Assembly (NCBI GenBank): GCA_028015205.1 | Contig: CM051516.1 | Span: 25,348,593-25,412,592, forward strand | From: Mytilisepta virgata | Lineage: Eukaryota; Mollusca; Bivalvia; Mytilida; Mytilidae | Direction: 5' to 3' | DNA: 64,000 nt | Made by a program: the position numbers and the translations under genes | Shown: one piece after another, positions 27,501-36,500 of the stretch | How positions within the stretch are numbered: position 1 is the stretch's first letter | Layout of the letters: every line of letters begins with the position of its first letter | The notes under the pieces: generated by a model | The model's input: the letters and a program-made list of their open reading frames with translations, nothing else | Databases searched by the model: none | Told to the model about the DNA's origin: nothing

Positions 27501-30500
27501 GTCTGTTAGTCCATTGCAACTTACAATCATCACTAGGCTGACACTAAGATACAGCCCGTTGCGGTGAAACACCATAAAGCCAAACCAATCGATAATTTCT
27601 CACATTTATGTATCTAGGAGGGTTGCATAATGGAGCATGATTAAACCATTTATGTAGAATGAAATGCATTATAAAATGTTACTTTCTATGCTTGGAAAAA
27701 TATGTACATAAAATTGAATTACAGTTTGATTGAACCATTTAAAATGAATAAATCTTGATATGATTGTGATTTTACCTTAATTATTTTGTCAGATTATCTA
27801 AATTTGAAAGATTTGTAAAATTTATTAACCAAAACATGATTTGCAAGAAATATATTGCAGTATTGTATATTTAAAGACAGCATTTGATTAAGATTTTTAA
27901 CTGAAAAATCTTTCGATAGCAATACATGTACATTTAAAGACCTAAATTGATGTTTCATAAGTTTCTATATGTGAATTCAATGCATATTTTCATTGAGTGA
28001 TTTAAAAATTCCAGTGCTTTATTGTGTCGCCTGCGGAAAGCATGGTCCACACATAGGGATCACTATCTGTCGTCTTGCGTCTTGTGTCATCATACTTTTC
28101 TTCTATCCTCAACTACTTGTAAACTGCTCAAAGGAATTTGATGAAACTTCTCTGCGCATTAACCTTAATGCACAGGTGTGCATATATATTTAATTTTTTA
28201 GAAAATTTTTAAAAAAATTTTGTAAAAATTTACATTTTTAAAAAAAAAAGGGGGGGGGGTCAAAACTTCTATCCTGAACTACTCCATAACCGTTCAAAGC
28301 AATTTGATGAAACTTTCTCTGTGCATTAACCTTAATGCAAAGGTGTGCATATATATTTCATTTTTAGAAAATTTTAATATCTTTTGTAAACATTGACATC
28401 CGTGGGCGACACGTGTCTTCCTTGGAAGACTCCCACATTTTTTGCTTTTATGCCCCAACCGCAATAGCAGCAGGGCATATAGTGTTTGGTTCTGTGTGTC
28501 CGTCTGCCTGTACGTATTAAGTATGTCTAGCTTTAGGTTAAAGTTTTGATAAAAGGTAAATTAATGGGAAATATGAAACTTTGTCACTAAATACCTTAAG
28601 ATGGGATCTATTCAGAATTTAGGTTAAGGATGTTATGTGACCTCAATGGTACAGTGTCCATTGGACACATATTCTTGTTGGTTTTTAAAAATGGTTAAAA
28701 ATCTTAGCATATTGTTTGTTACATCTCTTTTATAAAAGATCCAGTTTAAATTTTAGTCCAGCAATATTTCATGTACAATGTATAAAAATAGAATTATAGA
28801 AGAAACCCTTTTGAAAGTAAAATTAAATGTTTATTTGACAGGGTGATACCAACAAAGCTTTAGTATGTTTGGAAATGTGTGTCTTAAATTATTTTGATGT
28901 AGAAATTCAGGATTCCAAAAGATCTGATCCAAACCTTCTTTATTGGTAAGTGGTGTATTTTGATTAAATTTTTATTTACTATATATCTTTGTTAATTTGT
29001 CCTACACAGGTACAAATGTGGGATGGTTGAGTTTTTTGCTGAACTTGTTTAACCCCACCACAGGAGCCTACGTCATTGGTTCTATGCTATTTTTGTTAGA
29101 TTTTATATATCAGAGTAGTGTTCTCTTTGTGATATTTTATGTAATTGTACATGTAGTCATAAAGAGTTTATCATCTTTATTCAGGCGTGTTGTTCTCTGA
29201 TCAAGACTTACACTACTTATTTTATATTTCTCCAGATCTTTCATATTGTTCAAAATGAGTTTTTTATCTTCATGTTATGTTTTTATACCCTTTTAGGGCA
29301 AATAAATTTACCCTTGTTCATCCATCTGTACTTTCAAAACGTATTCATTCATCTTAAATAGTTCACGAAAATTAAACATTTGAGACACTACAACCTACAT
29401 TTTATGCTTGAGTGACTCAATAATTTTTGCATTTGGGTATATTTTTAAAGAACCTATGGTAGTATATTGATGATATTTAACAACTATTATCATCTTTTAT
29501 AGTACAACACAGCAAATTTTGATCACCACAACCTACATTTTATGCTTGAATAATGTGGATTTAATTTTTACATTCAGGGGTATTATTAAAGAAATTATGT
29601 AATAATGATATTTCACAACTATAAACCTTTCATATAGTACAAATTTGAGTGACTTTAATTAATTTTTTTTTCATTTTAGTCTATTTCTCATAAACCTGTA
29701 ATGATATATGAATGATATTTTACAACTACAGTCATCTCTTTTGATTCAACACAGATTAGCAACATACAAATCCACATGACCTACATTTCATGCTTGAGTG
29801 ACTCCATTAAATTTTAGTGTTTGGGACTTCGTCAGAATCTGAATTTAGTACTGTATTAAATTTTTTTCTTTTGGTTGAATAAAAGTTATTTTACCTCATA
29901 TATGTATATAAATAAATTGATTGGTTCATAACTAATCATGTGTGGTGGATAAATTGGTCATTTTTTTATGAAAACTTGTAGCCCTTGTGAATAATCCAAC
30001 TTGAAAAACAGTTAGCGGTGAATAACACTGTTATTCACCTGGGATTAACCCTCTTGAAAAAAAAAGTGGTGAATTGTGCTATAATTCACCAAGGAAGAAG
30101 ACCTCTTGCGCTATCATACTCATCATTCCATGTTAGTTAGGTATAATATAGAGTTTCTGCCAATTAGTCTTGGGGCCTCGGTGGCCCAGTGGTCTAGGTA
30201 GTTCGTCATGACTAGTAATGATCAATAGCCTGTCAAGGCTGAGGTTGTGAGTTCGAATCTCACCTGTGACGGGGTGTGTTCGACTCCTATCTTAATTGAC
30301 AAGGATTGCCAATCTTCCTACCGAAGGTCGGTGGTTCTCTCTGGGTACTCCGGCTTCCTCCACCAATAAAAACTGGCCGCCGTGAAATGCCAAATGTGCT
30401 GAAAACAGCATAAAACCCCAACTAAACAAACAAACAAAGCCAATAAGTCGGTGAATATCAAAAATTGTCAACCCTTCAGGAAATAACCCACATTAACACC

Positions 30501-33500
30501 TCCTCAAAAGGCAGTAGTTACTGTGGGTTATGTAATGTAAGCAGGATATATTTAAAATAACTCTTAAAATAATTACCTGCCATAAATAATAGATGGCAAT
30601 TGTATATTTATAATTTATTATTAATATTTGAATATTAATAATTTGACAGCATTTAAAAATTTTGCATTGTCATTTTTTGTTCAGTTATATATGTTATTCT
30701 AGTAATAGTGTGAACTTGAATAATTTATATTTCTCATTGGATTTACATTGTAAAGTCAAACAGAGCATATTTTATGGTTTTAAAATTGTGATAAAATTTG
30801 ACAATCAAATTTTACAGATATCAATAAATTTCCACTTTTATTTTAATTATGGGAACGGTGATTTTATTTGATTTTTTACTTAATTCAAAATATTCAGGAA
30901 TTTATTTGTGTTCATTTTTGTAATGGTTATAAAATTCATGAAGTAGAAAATTGTTTGAATTTTTTTTATGTTTATATAAACAATACTAAGTATTTATGTA
31001 AAATATTTTTCTATTTTTGCATATTTTTCTTTCCTGGGTAAAAATTTGAAAGATATTAATATAAAAAAGGTTAGCTGGGAAAATTTTATAAATATTAAAT
31101 GAAACTTATAGACTTATAGGTTGGAAATAAAAAAATCTTACAAATTGTTGGAATATTTAAAAATTATGAAATTTATGTGGTTTTTATGTTTGTTTTTGTG
31201 TTGTTTTTTTTTTTTAATAATTGAGCCTTTTTTCAGGGAAAGTACTCGAACAGCAAATTTATTTTAGAACAAATTCAGACAATTTTTGTAGCCATTTGTA
31301 AAGATTTTGTTTTTAAAATGTGAGATACTTCATTTAACTTGGAAAACAAAAAGAAAAAAACTTAAAAATTCAAAATACTGGATAAGTCTTATAAGTTATT
31401 ATACAGATGACTTTTTCTTATATAGGTATACCATATAATTATATTTTTCCCTAATTATTGATATTACAATTTGCGTGTGTTTTTTTTAATTTTATATCAA
31501 TTATTTCATAAGTTTCAAAGTAATAAATTATTTGAATAATTTAAAAAAGTGCATAAAAAATAATAATATACATACTGCACTTGAGACTTAAATATGTTTT
31601 TTTCAGTTTTTGAATGTATTGAGGATATAGAAAATTCTTAAGGATTTTTATTTAAAACTTCAGAAAATATTTACTTTGATTTTCAAATTTACTTTTTCGT
31701 AAAGGATTCACTTGACACAACAAAATTTTGAGAAAGCATTTAAAAATTATGTCCTGACAGCAGATTCTCATTTGTAAATCTATCGGTATGCATTTTATTG
31801 TTGAAACAAACTGATTGACTAAATATTGTTTATTCTCATTTGTGGAATTTTCAGTACACTGTTAGATGAACCTGTGCCATTACATTATCGGCCTCCAGAA
31901 TTCAAGGAAGGGGTGGTTCCAGAGTCTCTGGAGGAAGAAATTGTGTACATGTGGATGAACTACAGGTTAGTGATAAAGTGTTCATTTTAAGTAACTTTAG
32001 GCAACATCAGATGAAAGTGTTACTTTTTCTTACATTTAATAATTTAATGCACCTGCATTTTTAATTTCTGTCTTTTGTAGAAATCTTTGTCAGATTCTTG
32101 ACTTTCAACTTTTGAACTCCATTTGTAGAAAAACACTACAGTCCTATTAATATGTTTAAAAACTTGTTAAGTAGTTAAGAATGTCAGGTACAGAATGTTT
32201 ACCACCTGTTTGATGTATGAGTAGTACCTGAGGATATTTGGCAGTGTCCTTTACATTCTTACAACTGCTTAGCCCCAAGATGTACTGTCAAAATACTGTA
32301 ATTACCCAATTATTTCTAAAATTGCAGCCAAGAAAACAACCTGAAAATGGGAATGTTTCCCCTTAAGATATTATAAATTATGTGAATTTTCATCTTGAAA
32401 TTAATCACGATTCCAACTTTAATTGTCTAGGATTGGGATCTTTTTAAGAAATGGTGATAAAATTTATTCTATTTGCCAAATCTTTACTAATACATTTATG
32501 AAGTTCAAATCCTCAGAAAAAAATCGACTGAATCATTTATTATATATCTAAAATAAATCTGATTCCAGATGAAATTTTTTTTTATAACCATAATGTTATT
32601 TTATTTTAAAAAAATTTAAGTAAAAAGCTGTAGAATTCAGACAAAATTATGCTGAAAAGAATTGCATTCGTTGTATATAATTAAAGATTTTAGGGGTTGA
32701 ATTTCAAAAGATAGTTGATACATAACTTGAAGCATATTTGATCATAAATCTTTTCAAGAAAATTGAAAGATGACATTATATTAATTAAATTACAAAAGAA
32801 AATCTTTCTAGATTCTGAGAGTGTTCATTTTTGTCAGTAAAGATGTTTTTCTTTTAATTTTAAGTTGGTAAATCAAATAGAAATGTTCACTTTTTGTAAA
32901 AAAAATATACAAAAATTACCGTTGGAAATCAGATGGCATATTTGCTTAAGCAGGTAGACATTCACTTTAGAAATATTATATGATTGTAATTACTAGAGAT
33001 AATAGTTTGGCCATTGTCATTTGTTACAGTAATACTTTCCATAAAAATGTATTGTTTTCTAGTTTGTTATTGGAACTACAAGGTGACAGTGAACAGGCTA
33101 TAGAGACTTATGAAACAGCATTAAGCAAACTGGATAATGTTACTGATATAACTAAGATTTGGACTAGGTAATGAATATAATTACATGTAGTTTATTTACG
33201 AAAACTGTACTAGAATTAGATATGAATATGCATGAAATTATGTTCTTTCAATTGGCTCTATTTATATCAAGATTTGAGGTTCCGTTCAATACTTTGGGTA
33301 TGTTAAAAAAAAAACTTCCAACCAAATGACATTTAATTCTAAGATGGTGGAAAAAATTGCTAACACTTACTGATGTTGATATTTCATATTTGTTAATTCT
33401 CATTAAGTGCTCTTTAATATTGGAGGAAATAAAAGTATTGAGGGTTTTTCTTAACTAGGTACAGGAAGTTTGGACTGTGAGTGTCTTATCAAAATATTTT

Positions 33501-36500
33501 TTTTTATTCTTAATAATTCAAATGTTATGATTAAAAATAAAAATCAAATTTAATCAATGTACAGTGTTGGTTAGATGGCTTCTGAAAAGAAAGAAAAAAA
33601 GTCTTATAGACAATCATCACTTACAACATGTTGTGACACATTACCGTCATGTTTTATGCTATATCTAGTCATAAGTCTGTCAGAATAGATGTATATTGTC
33701 ATCGTTTTTAACCAAGTCTGACCATGTAAGGAGGAGGTAACCCCTGGTCTCAATCTGATGATTAATAATGCTGCAGGGAATGAAAGCCTTAGTTCATATA
33801 TGATAGAGTGAATATCTTACAAAATAGGATTATCAAGATTTATTGTCCTTGGTTTGTAGGGGAGTTCAAATACATTTTTTTTGCATGTGTATATATAGTT
33901 ATTCCATGTACGATATATTAACACAAAATTGATTGATGATAAAGTTGTGAAAATGGTCCAAGTTTTACAATAATTGACTTCAATTTCATAAGAATTATTT
34001 TACCTGTTAGGCTTAAATGTTAAAAAATGCATCATGTTTTAAATTGAAGCATACATTTTCAATAATACAGACCCTTGGAAAAATATGAAACATTTATTAA
34101 CTGGATTTTATAACGGAAAAAATCTGGTTATTATTTATGTGATGTATGGTGGGCAATTGGACTGGCAGGTGCCTCCAAACATTGACGAAGAATAGTCAGG
34201 TTTGCTGCCAATCAAACAGTGTCTTGTTTAGTATATTTCTTTCATAAAGATATGCATTTTCTCCTTGATGAAATATAATGCCAAAGTTCAAAATTATTTT
34301 TGTATTTAGTTATCTGCAGTTTCGTGCAAGACAAGTATTAATCAGCAAAAACAATACAGAAATGGCAAAGATTTTCAGTAGCCTAGTTTACAGAGCAGTG
34401 ACCTCGATTCCAACCAAATTTGACTGTTTGTTTACATGGGACCAAAAATGGTTTAATTTTAATCATGTGAACACAGTCTTAGATGTATTCATAAAATGTC
34501 TCCCCAAAGAACAGCTGCTGACAGAATATACAAAGTTCATCACGATTATGCCAAATAATGTTCAATTGATCATAAGGTAAAGTTGTAGGATTATATTCAG
34601 AAGTTAGGTAAATATGGTGTATTATGTTATATTCAGGAAATAAATATACTAGATTTAGTCAGTTAAAAATATTTTTTAAAAATAGTGAGACTTTCCATAA
34701 CTTTTTATCAGTGACACTGAATTTTTTTCATTTTGGAGAAAATCGACATGAAATGATATTCCAGTATTTGTGTTAAAAAGATTATAAGAAATAGTCTGAT
34801 GGTGCGAGAGTGAGCAAGAGACAGATAATTAAAAAAAAATTGAGAATGGCAAAGGTGTTGAAGTAAACATTTCTTTGGTTGCTTTGATAGTTTTGGAGAA
34901 AGTTTCTAATTGATAGAATACCAAAAGATTCCAGCTTCCTCAAATTCATGTTAAGAAACTATATTCTGAAAAAAACATTTTCCTATTTTCTTTAAAAAGT
35001 CAGAAATTGAATTATTGATGCCCCAGGATGGAAAAATCTCTTCCCAAACAATCATTTCAGGGCATGTCATGAAGCTATTTCACAAGATGACCTCCAACAA
35101 GCTAGAAGTTTTTGTAATGCAGCGATCTACGACAATATCGGTCACCAGGCTCTGTGGAAGATGTAAGTTAAAACAACACACAACTGTGGCTGAGGTGAGG
35201 CAGTTAATTATAATCATTCTTTGGAGATATTGTGGCACATGAACTTCCTGTTTTGTGTTGTAAACTTTGCTTTAATTGATTTTTAATTAATTGTAAGTTA
35301 AGTATTGTATTGTGTTTTTAATGCTGTTGTACAGTCATCAAATATTCAAAATATGTTATATTTTATTTCTTAAGGTGGTACCCAACACTTTCACTAAAAT
35401 TAATTTGGCTCGTTTAATTTTCATAAAATTTTGACTAAGAATTTACTTTGACCCATTGACAAAAATTTTAAAATTTCAAAAACATTTGAACCAACCAATT
35501 CATCAGAAAAATTACACTGATTGTATAGCAGTTTGACAAACACTAATATTGATCATTGAAAAGCTTAATATTCCATTCACAACACAACGTTATTAAAACG
35601 TTTAGCTGATTTTACAGAGTTATCTCCCTGTAGTGTTAGGTACCACCTTAAATTTCAGATTTATTCAGACACATTAAATAAAATATAAAATACAAAATGT
35701 TCAACCTTTGCCATCCACTATTTCGCATAAAAAAATGTTTTTTTTTTTTTAATTTTTGGGACATTTTCTGAACTGTATAAAAACATTTTTACAAATAACA
35801 GAACAGAAAAATTTAAATTCCAAATTAGGACATAATAAATAAAATTCTAGATTTTCAACCCTTATTTTGCCAAATGTATTTGATTTGTTTTGGATCTTTT
35901 CTTAAATTTTTGTCCCCCGCCAAAACGTGATGCGGGGGATATGGTAATGCCGGGCGTCCGTCCGTCCACCTTGTAAGCACTCTAGCAAATTTATTTCTTG
36001 ACCGATTTGGATAATATTTATACAGTAGCTTTAACTCAATGATACTTTAAGGGAGTTCGAAGATGAGTCAGGTCGAAATATTTTTGTAGGAGTTATGCCC
36101 CTTAATAACTTAGAAAATTGACAAAATTTTCATGTAAGCGCTCTAGCAAATTTATTTCTTGACCGATTTGGATAATATTTATACAGTAGCTTTAACTCAA
36201 TGATAACTCAAGGGAGTTCGAAGATGAGTCATGTCGAAATATTTTTGTAGGAGTTATGCCCCTTAAAAACTTAGAAAATTGACAAAATTTTCATGTAAGC
36301 GCTCTAGCAAATTTATTTCTTGACCGATTTGGATAATATTTATACAGTAGCTTTAACACAATGATACCTCAAGGGAGTTCGAAGATGAGTCATGTCGAAA
36401 TATTTTTGTAGGAGTTATGCCCCTTAATAACTTAGAAAATTGACAAAATGTTCATCTAAGTGTTCTAGAAAATTTATATTCTCCTTGCATTGGAATAATA

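Noticed and set aside
35015..35242. 75-codon open frame overlapping exon 21
   Set aside because: It uses a different frame from the one fixed by exon 20; the joined frame matches ZFC3H1.
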